DNA of 15,983 bases from Gemmatimonadota bacterium. Lineage in GTDB: Bacteria > 4572-55 > J002. The first letter of the stretch is position 1. Each line of letters opens with the position of its first letter. The notes under the pieces are model-generated. The model made no database searches. It had not been told where the DNA came from and saw nothing but the letters and a program-made list of their open reading frames with translations. The position numbers were made by a program, and so were the translations under genes. Location: assembly GCA_003697105.1 (NCBI GenBank), contig RFFQ01000032.1:1-15983 (forward strand). Reading direction: 5' to 3'. This document shows, one piece after another, positions 7,926 through 15,983 of the stretch.

Positions 7926-10850
7926 ATGCTTACCCGTTTTTTATTTGTTGTGATGTTGGCCGGCTTAACCGTGCCCCAAATGACCGCTGCGCAATGTTCC
8001 CATGCCCGCTATCCCCAGAAAAACGTTACCATGACGCCGCGTACGGGGGATTACGACATCCTTCATTACCAACTAGCGCTGGAAGTCGATCCCGAAACGG
8101 AAAGCCTTACCGGGCAGATGACCCTCACCGCGATCAGCACGGTTGCCAACCTAAGCCAGATCGATCTGGATTTGCACCCCGCCATGACCGTCGATCACGT
8201 GATTGACGCGGCAAACCAATCCCCACTGGAATTTACCCACCAAGATGACCAACTTTTGATTGTTTTACCCGCACCGTTGGGCGAAGGCGATTCGATTCAG
8301 ATAGCGATCCACTACAGCGGCTCGCCAGAAGAGGGCTGGCACTGGGGGAACATCATTTATTCCCTCAATTTTCACGAATCGGCGCAGGGCTGGATGCCCT
8401 GCAACGACCGCCCCGATGACAAAGCGACGTTTCATCTGGAATGCACCGTCCCAGCAGGACTGACCACCGCCGCTAATGGCAAACTGATAGAGGTGATCGA
8501 CAACGGTGACGGCACAGAGACCCATTTTTGGCAAGAAAATTACCCGATTGCCACCTATCTGATCGTCATTCACATCGGGGAGTACGCCGTCTTGACAGAC
8601 ACGTATCCGACTGAAACCGACACGATGGACGTGTTTTACTATGTTCGCCCGTCGGAAGTGGGTCCGGCGGAGGAAAGTTTCAGCTCGTTTATCGATATGA
8701 TGACGATCTACGCCAATCGATTTGGGGAATATCCCTTTTTAACCGAGAAAATGGCGGTCGCTACGGCGCCGATCATCTTCGCCGGCATGGAGCACCAAAC
8801 CTGCTATACGCTCAATCCGGCGTTCTTGAGTGACCAGAGCGTGATCTGCCACGAACTATCGCATCAGTGGTGGGGGGATGCGGTCACGCCGCTGGAATGG
8901 GCAGATATTTGGCTCAATGAGGGCTTTGCCACCTACAGCGAGGCTATCTATTTTGATGACGCCGATATTACCCCTCTACCGGACTACATGAACACCCTCA
9001 CCGCCGCCTTTAACGACGAGTATCCCATCTACAATCACCCGGATTTTTTCCCCACCTACGTTTACGACAAAGGGGCTTGGGTGCAACACATGTTGCGCGG
9101 CGTGATGGGAGACGAGGCGTTTTTTGCCGCCCAACAGGATTATTTTCAGACCTATCGGGATGGTAACGCTAGCACCGAACGGTATCGTGAGATTTGTGAA
9201 GCGCATTATGAGGATGACCTGTCGTGGTTTTTCGATCAGTGGGTTTATGGGGCGGGTCACCCAGAGTATAAAATCGAGTGGACCCAAATACCCACGGCGT
9301 ATTATGAATTTCGTACCGAAGTACGCGTCCATCAAACCCAACCCGATTCAACTGTTTTTCAGATGCCGCTTCCGTTTCGGATGATCGCTCGACCGTATCC
9401 AGAGGAAGATTTTTATGATATAACTCGTTTCAATGACCAACGTGACCAAGTATTTTTGCTGGATACGGACTGCTGTGAAGATTCGCTCATTTTTGATCCC
9501 GAAAATTGGCTATTAAAGCGAAATGTGGAGATCGAATACAAGCCTAAATTTACTATTGAGCATATCATTATTGATGATAGTGAGGGGGGTGATGGCGATG
9601 GCGCACCTGAAGCTGGTGAGACATTCATCCTGCATATTCAGCTCAAAAATAATTTTCGAGACGATGATCGGGTAATAGGGCGTATTGAGTCGGAAGATGA
9701 TGCTTTTGAGTTTGAATCTGGATACTATGCCCAATTAGATTGGGGTGAAATTCTGACCGATAGTTTGGCGTGGGTGAATACTACGATATCAATCATGGCG
9801 GATACCGAACCCCATTTGGGTATTATTGATCTTGACATTGGAGACCGGCGATCTACTCTGGATATTTCGCTATTTTTAGGAGCGGCAGATATTCTCCTCG
9901 TGGATGATGACGGCGGGGCGGATTTTGAACGTTATTTTCTGTCGGAACTGGACAGCCTCCATCAATTTGTGGAACATTGGGACACTCACTTGCGCGGCGC
10001 ACCGAATGCCAATCGATTGGCGGATTACGAGACGGTGATCTGGTTTACGGGGAATCAAAACACAGAGACGCTGACGGCAGCCGATCAAGCGGCGCTGATC
10101 GACTTTTTGGAAGGCGGCGGTAAACTCTTTCTAACCGGTGAAGACATCGATGAGGATTTGATGGTCAACGGCAACGGGGAAACGTTTTTTACGGATTACC
10201 TCCGCGCGGAACTCATCACGGATGATCGGCAGATTCCGCCCTATATGCCCGGTGTGGCGGGTGATCCCATCGGTAACGGTTTAACTTTGCGCATCCGGGG
10301 TGATGGCGGGGCAGATAATCAGGACTCACCGGGGGAAATTGCTCCGTTAGATGAGAACACTTTCGGTTCATTTGCCTACCCCGCCGGAGATTTTAGCGCG
10401 TTGCATTACGCGGATGGCGCTCGTCGGGTGGTCTATTTTGCTTTCGGTTTGGAGGCGATCACGCAGACCAATCAGAATTTTGCCAGCCGCAAAATGGTGT
10501 TGCAACGGGTGCTGGAATACCTCTCCGGCACGAGCACAGTCTTACCGGAACAGACCACGATCACCGTTCCACAGCGGGTGCAGTTATACCAGAATGTGCC
10601 CAATCCCTTCAACCCGCAGACGGTAATCCGGTTTGATCTGGCTCAACCCGCGCCTGTGAAATTGATCATTTACGATGTGCGAGGTCAGGTGGTGCGCACC
10701 TTGGTGGATCGGCCGTTTGAGGCGGGTTCCTATTCCGTGCTGTGGGATGCCACGACTAATAGCGGTGTGGAGGTCTCCAGTGGAATCTATCTTTATCGCT
10801 TGGAAACGCCGACAGCGACTCTCATCCACCGGATGACCTTGTTACGCTGA
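7926..10850 (+). CDS. Secreted M1-family metallopeptidase with T9SS sorting domain
   Basis: The protein has 974 residues. The ATG at 7926 is chosen because AAGGAG (7912-7917) is 8 nt upstream; a GTG at 7917 is in frame but overlaps that site. A signal peptide spans residues 1 to about 22. The N-terminal M1 beta domain follows (~40-200), then the thermolysin-like catalytic domain with GMEHQ (287-291), the zinc site HELSH (H309, E310, H313) plus E332 in NEGF after 18 residues, and the transition-state Tyr in VYDKG (Y380). Like other short M1 enzymes it lacks the large helical C-terminal domain. Instead it has an Ig-like domain with a DGDG-x-PE-x-GE turn (~540-650), a Rossmann-like ThuA/GATase-like domain (~655-865; [21 protein letters not shown]), and a type IX sorting domain (PNPFNP 892-897, ending MTLLR). 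It probably acts as an exported or surface aminopeptidase on peptides. It ends just before a bidirectional terminator. Confidence 0.92.
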   Translation: MLTRFLFVVMLAGLTVPQMTAAQCSHARYPQKNVTMTPRTGDYDILHYQLALEVDPETESLTGQMTLTAISTVANLSQIDLDLHPAMTVDHVIDAANQSPLEFTHQDDQLLIVLPAPLGEGDSIQIAIHYSGSPEEGWHWGNIIYSLNFHESAQGWMPCNDRPDDKATFHLECTVPAGLTTAANGKLIEVIDNGDGTETHFWQENYPIATYLIVIHIGEYAVLTDTYPTETDTMDVFYYVRPSEVGPAEESFSSFIDMMTIYANRFGEYPFLTEKMAVATAPIIFAGMEHQTCYTLNPAFLSDQSVICHELSHQWWGDAVTPLEWADIWLNEGFATYSEAIYFDDADITPLPDYMNTLTAAFNDEYPIYNHPDFFPTYVYDKGAWVQHMLRGVMGDEAFFAAQQDYFQTYRDGNASTERYREICEAHYEDDLSWFFDQWVYGAGHPEYKIEWTQIPTAYYEFRTEVRVHQTQPDSTVFQMPLPFRMIARPYPEEDFYDITRFNDQRDQVFLLDTDCCEDSLIFDPENWLLKRNVEIEYKPKFTIEHIIIDDSEGGDGDGAPEAGETFILHIQLKNNFRDDDRVIGRIESEDDAFEFESGYYAQLDWGEILTDSLAWVNTTISIMADTEPHLGIIDLDIGDRRSTLDISLFLGAADILLVDDDGGADFERYFLSELDSLHQFVEHWDTHLRGAPNANRLADYETVIWFTGNQNTETLTAADQAALIDFLEGGGKLFLTGEDIDEDLMVNGNGETFFTDYLRAELITDDRQIPPYMPGVAGDPIGNGLTLRIRGDGGADNQDSPGEIAPLDENTFGSFAYPAGDFSALHYADGARRVVYFAFGLEAITQTNQNFASRKMVLQRVLEYLSGTSTVLPEQTTITVPQRVQLYQNVPNPFNPQTVIRFDLAQPAPVKLIIYDVRGQVVRTLVDRPFEAGSYSVLWDATTNSGVEVSSGIYLYRLETPTATLIHRMTLLR

Positions 10851-10897
10851 TGGTGAGTTTTGACCGGATGTTCGGAGGGAGGGTGTTTACGAATACC

Positions 10898-10932
10898 AAA
10901 AACCGCCGCTCGTGTTGAAAGCAGCGGTTTTT
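10898..10932. terminator. Bidirectional intrinsic terminator
   Basis: A 13-position stem (10898-10910 with 10920-10932) has one mismatch (C10907/A10923) and a 9-nt loop. It is flanked by an A run and a run of six T. It lies between the convergent M1 peptidase gene (stop 10850) and the aminotransferase gene (stop 10957) and can serve both. Its 5' arm shares AAAACCGCC with the terminator at 2872. Confidence 0.8.
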
Positions 10933-10956
10933 TATCTTCATGATAGGGCAAGCGGA

Positions 10957-12156
10957 TTACCGGTTGGCATTATATTGTTCCAAGCCGATTTTCAGGATGG
11001 ACATGGCGTTGGCTAAGTCTTTGGTATTTAGGACATACGCGATCCGCACCTCGTCTTGTCCGACGCCCGGTGTGGCATAGAATCCGGCGGCGGGAGCGAT
11101 CATCACGGTTTCGTTGTTCACATGGACGTGTTCGAGCAGATAGATGGCGAAATCTTCGGCATTTTCCACCGGCAGTTTGGCAATCACATAAAACGCGCCG
11201 CGGGGTTTCTCGCAAATCACGCCGGGGATGTCTCGGAGCGCTTCATAAACTAGATTTCGTCGTGTTTGATATTCCTGTAACACCTCTTCAAAATAGCTAT
11301 TGGGCGTGTCCAAAGCGGCTTTGGCGGCAATTTGTTCAATTGTGGGCGGGCAGAGGCGGGCTTGTCCCATTTTTAGGATATTCTGGATCAACTGTTGGTT
11401 TTTGCTGATGATACAGCCTATTCGTGCGCCGCAGGCACTGTAGCGTTTGGAGACGCTATCAACCATAATCGCCCGGTCGCCAATTTCCGGGTATTCCAAA
11501 ACGGAGGTATGTTTGTACCCGTCATAGACGAACTCCCGGTAAACCTCATCCGCCACCAAAAACAGATTGTACTGCTTTGCTAAATCCACCAGCATTTCCA
11601 CTTCCTTTCGGGTGTAGACCGCTCCGGTCGGGTTACCCGGATTGCAAACCATAATCGCGCGGGTTCGGTTGGTGATCTTGCTTTCGATCACCTCACGGGG
11701 TGGCAAGGCGAATGCTTCCTCTGCCTTCGTGGTGAGGGGCACAATGCGGATCGACCCCATATCGGCAAACCCGTTGTAGTTGGTGTAAAATGGCTCTGGG
11801 ATGATGATTTCATCCCCGGGGTCGGCAATTGCCATCATGGTAAAGATGATCGCCTCACTGCCGGCGGTTGTCACCAAAATATCTTCCGGTTGGATATGGA
11901 TGTTATGCCGGGCATAATAGTCCGGTAACGCTTCGCGATACTCCGCTAACCCTTCGGAGGGTCCGTAAGCGATCACGCTCATATCCAAGTTTTTTAAGGC
12001 GTTTAGCATCCCCTCCGGCGTTTTAATATCAGGTTGTCCAATATTAAGATGATAGACGTGCCTCCCTTGTGCTTTGGCGGCGTTCGCATAAGGCATCAAT
12101 TTGCGGATGGGTGAGGCGGGCATGTTGAGAACTCGTTCAGAAAGACGCATTTGCAT
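10957..12156 (-). CDS. PLP-dependent class I/II aminotransferase (aspartate aminotransferase-like)
   Basis: The protein has 399 residues, the usual length for the fold-type I aminotransferase family. The start at 12156 is supported by AGGAGG 8 nt upstream (complement at 12165-12170). The signatures are HLNIGQPD near the N-terminus, CNPGNPTG (N175), ADEVY (D203, which pairs with the PLP ring nitrogen, and Y206), the Schiff-base lysine K237 in SVSKRYS, GARIG, and a substrate-carboxylate Arg near R371 in DEVRIAYVL. It catalyses transfer of an amino group between an amino acid and a 2-oxo acid in the cytoplasm, with pyridoxal phosphate as cofactor. Overall resemblance is to AspC/AlaT-like enzymes of subgroup I-gamma, but substrate choice (aspartate, alanine, aromatic or other) cannot be read from the motifs. 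It is single, with no operon partner in view. Confidence 0.92.
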   Translation of the reverse strand: MQMRLSERVLNMPASPIRKLMPYANAAKAQGRHVYHLNIGQPDIKTPEGMLNALKNLDMSVIAYGPSEGLAEYREALPDYYARHNIHIQPEDILVTTAGSEAIIFTMMAIADPGDEIIIPEPFYTNYNGFADMGSIRIVPLTTKAEEAFALPPREVIESKITNRTRAIMVCNPGNPTGAVYTRKEVEMLVDLAKQYNLFLVADEVYREFVYDGYKHTSVLEYPEIGDRAIMVDSVSKRYSACGARIGCIISKNQQLIQNILKMGQARLCPPTIEQIAAKAALDTPNSYFEEVLQEYQTRRNLVYEALRDIPGVICEKPRGAFYVIAKLPVENAEDFAIYLLEHVHVNNETVMIAPAAGFYATPGVGQDEVRIAYVLNTKDLANAMSILKIGLEQYNANR

Positions 12157-12307
12157 CGGTAAAACCTCCTGGCAAAAGGGTTATTATGATAGCGGCTGGT
12201 AGATGATGATATATCATTCGGTATACAAAATCAAATAAAAAACGCGTGTCACAGGTGCCAACACCGCACATTCCTTTCCGGCGGGCGGCATAAATGATCA
12301 AAATACT

Positions 12308-12335
12308 TTGAATACCACTCAGAATGTGCTATACT
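12308..12335 (+). promoter_or_regulatory. Extended -10 promoter for the giant surface-protein gene
   Basis: TTGAAT (12308-12313) lies 16 nt before TATACT (12330-12335), which carries the extended -10 dinucleotide TG at 12327-12328. Transcription would start near 12342, leaving a leader of about 45 nt before the ATG at 12388. Confidence 0.6.
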
Positions 12336-12387
12336 TATATGGCGTATCTTGACACATTTACGTTTGTTGCAAAATGAGGAGAATCAA

Positions 12388-15300
12388 ATGGCTCAATTAT
12401 CTATTGTTTCCAATCGGAGTGTTTGGGGGTGGGGTTTTCTGGTTCTGATCGTCCTAATGGGGAGTTGTCCGGTATGGGCAGTGACGTTTTCGGGAACCCC
12501 ACTTGACCCTGCACCAGCAACCGGAAAAAATAGCCGGACTGTTTTAGTGGGTGATTTGGATAATGACGGTGACCCCGACATCGTGACCATTAACGGTTAT
12601 CGCGGGGTCGATGTGGGATCACCGTATCCGCTGGAAGCTCCCCAGATATTTATCAATGACCCGGTGGGTACCTTCACCGATAATACCACCGGTTTCCCCA
12701 GTAATATCAATGGTTTGGATGGGACGTTGGTGGATGTGAATAATGACGGTTATTTGGATTTAGTCGTGACCACCGATGCCCGCAATTCATCCGCCGATAA
12801 AAAAAGCTATGTGTTTGTGAATAGCGGGAATGGTATTAATTATACCGCAATGGAACTACCCTCCTCTGATGGTAAACACTCGTGGGGAGTTGCCGCCGGT
12901 GATTGGGACCGAGATGGGGATGTTGATATTTTTGTCGCCAACGGTGGTTCTTTGACATCGAGTACAACGGAAACCTGCCAGTTTTTCGCCAATAATTTTG
13001 CCGGTTCAGGCTCGCTTTCTTTTGCCCCACCGGTTACATTCCCCAGCACCAGTAGCCATTATACCGATATTCTCGTTGCCGATTTGAACCGGGATGGTTG
13101 GTTGGATGTGGTGCTCTCGCGTACCAATTCGGCGTGGGATGAATCCACCGTTCATATTTTCCTCAATGGCTATGACGAAACCGGTTTTACCGGAAATTAC
13201 GGCGACCCACCGACGACGCCGGTCTATTCCTTTATCCCAGATGACGGGCACGGCAATACCTACCGTTTTGTGCTGGATATTGCCGTCGCGGATGTCAACG
13301 CAGATGGGTATCCGGATTTACTGTTTGCCATCGACCGGTATGTACCCTCAAGCGGTACCACACGGTTTCCGGTGTGGCTCAACCAAACAACAGACGCCGT
13401 TGAACCGGGGAAATTTGTGCAGGATGCCACTTTTTCCACCTTGGATGCTACGGGAGCGACCCAGCTTATTTATAGTACACGGTCGCTCACGGTAGGCGAC
13501 TTTGATAATGATGGCGATACCGATCTGGTCGCCGGTGGTGGACTCTCCGGGGCGAATCCGCCGGCAAATCAGAATGCCGACCGGCTCTACCTCAATTCCG
13601 GCAGCCAATTTAGCTTTGATACGATTGTCGGCAGTACCCTCGATCAGCACAGTTATAACCATACACATGGCATCACCACTGCCGATTTGAACCAAGACGG
13701 TGATCTCGATCTGGTCACTGGAAATCCGTTTGTCAATACCCCCTCTGAGTATCGCCGCAATTACATGTTTGATCAAACGAATCCGCCGGTGACAAACACC
13801 GCACCCCAGCCCCCCACCGTTTTTGAGTCCGTGGGGGATACCCTCTTTTGGGGGGGCGCAACGGATACCGAAACCGATAGTGTACTGCTGACCTATAATC
13901 TGGAAATTCGCCGCGTGGATTCGCCGGGCGATTCGGTCATTTATGTCTCTGGGGTGAATCCGGTGGGCGCCGGAAATCAGGGACAAATCAACTTTTATTA
14001 TGCGCCGTATCTCCGGAGTGGGGATACCTATTATTGGCGCGTGCAGACGGTCGATACCGGCTTCAAAACGTCGGTGTGGAGCGGTTGGCAAATTCACTCC
14101 ATCAACTGCCCGGATTTAAGCATTCCTGATCCGCTCAACATCGTCGAAGATGACCGCCTGATCCTAGACCTTTACCAATATGTAACCGACCCGGATTCAA
14201 TTAGCAGTTGGTCTGCCGACATTGTCAGTGGCGACCCCGCCTTGATCGATATTTTTATCAATTCCAGCGGGATTGCGATCCTGACACCGAACGCAAATGT
14301 GGGCGGCGAAACATGGAATGTCCGGTTTAATGGCAATCATGTGAATCCCTCGGTGGGTACTTGCTCGCAATTGGTGACGGTCAATGTCAGTGAAGTCAAT
14401 GACCCGCCAGAGTTTACCACCCCGTTACCGGATGTCAATTTCCGCACGGGGGAAACTGCCTCGTTTGATCTGGATGCCTACATCTTCGATGTGGAAACGG
14501 ACACCAGCAACATCAACTGGACGGTGAACCAACTGTGCAGTGATCCGGATTTTCAAGTTGATTTCAATAGCAGTACGCATGTGGTCACGTTTTCAACCCT
14601 CAATAATTGGTCTGGTAGCTGTCAAGTGCAGTTTACTGCCGCTGATGATAGCAGTGCGCAGGTGACCCAGACCATCGATGTCACCGCCTACCGCCTCACC
14701 CTGCCAGCCGTGGTGGATATTCCAGAAGATAGTAATACGACGCTTGACCTAGCGGCGGCGCTCTCTCCCAGTGGTGCCGCCTATGATTGGACATATCAGG
14801 TGTTGAGCGGCAATACCAGCTTGATTACAATCACCATCAACGGCTCGGATGTAGCAACCTTGACCCCCGGTCCGGAGGTTGGCGGTATTTCGTGGCAAGT
14901 GGAATTTACCGCCACGGGCACCAATGTGCCCACCTTTACCCACACCCTCACCGTCAATGCCTTGGAAGTCAATGATTGCCCCGAATTTACCCAAACCATT
15001 GCGGATGTCAATTTTTATCGGGGTGATACCTACGAAATCGACTTGGATTCACTTGTCACGGATGTGGATCATGCTAAAAATGAGATCAATTGGACGGCTT
15101 ATACCCCATGCGACTCGTTGCAGATTGACATCGACAACCTGACCCATATCGCAACATTTTCGGTTTTGGGGGGATGGTCTGGTGTGTGTGATACGGTGCG
15201 ATTCATAGCTACCGATGATAGCAATTGTGCCGTTAATAGCAACATTTTTACGGTGACGGTGACCGACACCGTCAACTATCCGCCGGTGATAACGCCCATT

Positions 15301-15983
15301 TCTGATGTTGACCTTTTGGAAGATGAGGATGATTGCGTCTCGCTTCACGCCTCCGACCCAAATGATGACCCCTTAACGTGGTCATATCAAGTGCTTAGCG
15401 GGGAGGCGGACTCCGTGAATATCAGCATCGTGACCGACCCCACACCGGTTATTTGCTTTGACCCCCACCCCAATTGGTTTGGAACGTTGGAACTGGAAGT
15501 GACCGTTTGTGACTCCTTCCTCTGCGATTCAGACCCATTCACCCTGACCGTGTTGCCCTTAAATGACCCGCCGGTGGTGCAGGGCATCCCAGATATTACT
15601 ATCCCAGAAGATTCCACCAGCCAAACCCTGAACTTGGATGATTATGTGCTGGATGTGGATTCTCCGCTGCCAAACATTGCGTGGACGTATGAAGTCGTGC
15701 CGCCTAGCGATGGTAGCCAGATTGCGGTGTCGATAGACCCCGTAACGCATGTTGTTACGTTTGCGCCAGACCCCGATTGGTGTGATACCGATCCGATTTC
15801 CTACCGTTTTACCGCTACCGATGACTCGCTCGATTCGGGTTCGGACGTGATAAATTTTACGGTGACCTGTGTCAATGATGCACCGGTCATTGACCCGCCG
15901 GTGCCTGACGCTATTTTTAACGAAGACACCGATTTTGAGTATGTGGATTTGGATAATTATGTCCATGATGTGGACCACGTGAA
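12388..15983 (+). CDS. Giant secreted FG-GAP/VCBS plus tandem Ig/cadherin-like repeat protein (3' end beyond window)
   Basis: The frame is open for 1198 codons and runs off the right edge. The start at 12388 has GAGGAG 6 nt upstream and a good promoter. A signal peptide ends near A31 (SCPVWA). Seven FG-GAP/VCBS calcium-binding motifs of D-x-[DN]-x-D-G-x-x-D type start at D56, D116, D172, D232, D302, D371 and D433, about 60-70 residues apart. That number and spacing fit a seven-bladed integrin-like beta-propeller. An Fn3-like domain follows (~470-572; TYYWRVQTVD). After it come Ig/cadherin-like modules of about 95-104 residues starting near nucleotides 14113, 14407, 14695, 14980, 15283, 15571 and 15883, with EVNDPPEF-type junctions. 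No catalytic motif is seen, so adhesion or a structural surface role is likely. A C-terminal T9SS sorting domain is expected but lies outside the window. Confidence 0.9.
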   Translation, partial: MAQLSIVSNRSVWGWGFLVLIVLMGSCPVWAVTFSGTPLDPAPATGKNSRTVLVGDLDNDGDPDIVTINGYRGVDVGSPYPLEAPQIFINDPVGTFTDNTTGFPSNINGLDGTLVDVNNDGYLDLVVTTDARNSSADKKSYVFVNSGNGINYTAMELPSSDGKHSWGVAAGDWDRDGDVDIFVANGGSLTSSTTETCQFFANNFAGSGSLSFAPPVTFPSTSSHYTDILVADLNRDGWLDVVLSRTNSAWDESTVHIFLNGYDETGFTGNYGDPPTTPVYSFIPDDGHGNTYRFVLDIAVADVNADGYPDLLFAIDRYVPSSGTTRFPVWLNQTTDAVEPGKFVQDATFSTLDATGATQLIYSTRSLTVGDFDNDGDTDLVAGGGLSGANPPANQNADRLYLNSGSQFSFDTIVGSTLDQHSYNHTHGITTADLNQDGDLDLVTGNPFVNTPSEYRRNYMFDQTNPPVTNTAPQPPTVFESVGDTLFWGGATDTETDSVLLTYNLEIRRVDSPGDSVIYVSGVNPVGAGNQGQINFYYAPYLRSGDTYYWRVQTVDTGFKTSVWSGWQIHSINCPDLSIPDPLNIVEDDRLILDLYQYVTDPDSISSWSADIVSGDPALIDIFINSSGIAILTPNANVGGETWNVRFNGNHVNPSVGTCSQLVTVNVSEVNDPPEFTTPLPDVNFRTGETASFDLDAYIFDVETDTSNINWTVNQLCSDPDFQVDFNSSTHVVTFSTLNNWSGSCQVQFTAADDSSAQVTQTIDVTAYRLTLPAVVDIPEDSNTTLDLAAALSPSGAAYDWTYQVLSGNTSLITITINGSDVATLTPGPEVGGISWQVEFTATGTNVPTFTHTLTVNALEVNDCPEFTQTIADVNFYRGDTYEIDLDSLVTDVDHAKNEINWTAYTPCDSLQIDIDNLTHIATFSVLGGWSGVCDTVRFIATDDSNCAVNSNIFTVTVTDTVNYPPVITPISDVDLLEDEDDCVSLHASDPNDDPLTWSYQVLSGEADSVNISIVTDPTPVICFDPHPNWFGTLELEVTVCDSFLCDSDPFTLTVLPLNDPPVVQGIPDITIPEDSTSQTLNLDDYVLDVDSPLPNIAWTYEVVPPSDGSQIAVSIDPVTHVVTFAPDPDWCDTDPISYRFTATDDSLDSGSDVINFTVTCVNDAPVIDPPVPDAIFNEDTDFEYVDLDNYVHDVDHV
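14113..15282 (+). repeat. Two-domain (A-B-A-B) duplication inside the giant surface protein
   Basis: Modules at 14113-14406 and 14695-14979 resemble each other (type A: LTP...VGG-x-[TS]-W-x-V-x-F). Modules at 14407-14694 and 14980-15282 resemble each other (type B: PEFT, DVNF, INWT, a Cys, then WSG-x-C). The two A-B units are 582 and 588 nt long. The similarity is at protein level and imperfect, so the duplication is old. Confidence 0.65.

Noticed and set aside
7926-8010. Lipoprotein signal for the M1 peptidase (Cys at residue 24)
   Set aside because: The residues before the Cys (T-A-A-Q) do not form a lipobox because Gln stands at -1, so a standard signal peptidase I site is more likely.
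12206-12234. 12-bp palindrome ATGATATATCAT upstream of the aminotransferase, with a TTGATT nearby on the minus strand
   Set aside because: The implied promoter has a 15-nt spacer and a poor -10, and a short AT-rich palindrome is expected by chance. Not enough to call an operator or promoter.
13348-14097. A 249-codon open frame on the minus strand inside the giant surface-protein gene
   Set aside because: It is antisense to the FG-GAP and Fn3 region, has an Ile/Arg/Gly-rich composition produced by complementing Asp/Asn/Thr codons, no recognisable domain and no ribosome binding site that I can see.

Overview
The window looks like chromosome from an uncultivated bacterium of the FCB superphylum (Bacteroidota relatives such as Marinimicrobia, KSB1/Calditrichota, Cloacimonadota, Zixibacteria or Electryoneota). 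The main reason is that three secreted proteins end in the same type IX secretion (T9SS) sorting domain: PNPFNP at the start, a GIY/GVY..RL strand, and a terminal M-V/T-L-L-R. Promoters resemble sigma-70 sites and most genes have clear Shine-Dalgarno sequences. No Bacteroides-type -7 element was seen. The exact phylum cannot be fixed by eye.

Layout. 1-408: C-terminal piece of a secreted T9SS cargo protein. 656-2842: three plus-strand genes, namely a flippase-like membrane protein (UPF0104/LPG_synthase_TM), a DinB/DUF1569-type small protein, and a HAD phosphatase 1 nt downstream of the DUF1569 gene. A perfect 15-bp hairpin (2872-2907) then separates them from a convergent minus-strand gene (2937-6824) for a 1295-residue C25 (gingipain-family) protein. 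6921-7008: an unusual inverted array of 7-bp repeats. 7007-7729: ribonuclease PH (minus). 7926-10850: a divergent plus-strand M1-type secreted metallopeptidase with a sorting domain. 10898-10932: a second bidirectional terminator. 10957-12156: a PLP-dependent class I/II aminotransferase (minus). 12388 to the window end: the first 1198 residues of a giant secreted protein with seven FG-GAP/VCBS repeats (probably a beta-propeller), an Fn3-like domain and at least six tandem Ig/cadherin-like domains; it is open at the right edge.

How it fits together. Housekeeping genes (rph, aminotransferase, HAD, DUF1569) are interleaved with large cell-surface or secreted proteins. Two of these are recognisable peptidase families and one is adhesin-like, which suggests an organism that degrades protein and attaches to particles or cells. 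No T9SS machinery gene, phage, transposon, CRISPR array or RNA gene is seen. The most notable points are a C25 peptidase whose catalytic His position is occupied by Trp while the Cys is kept, a twin CX3C cysteine insert in the same protein, the palindromic heptamer array at the 3' end of rph, and a two-domain (A-B-A-B) higher-order duplication in the giant surface protein. I found no convincing new multi-gene system.
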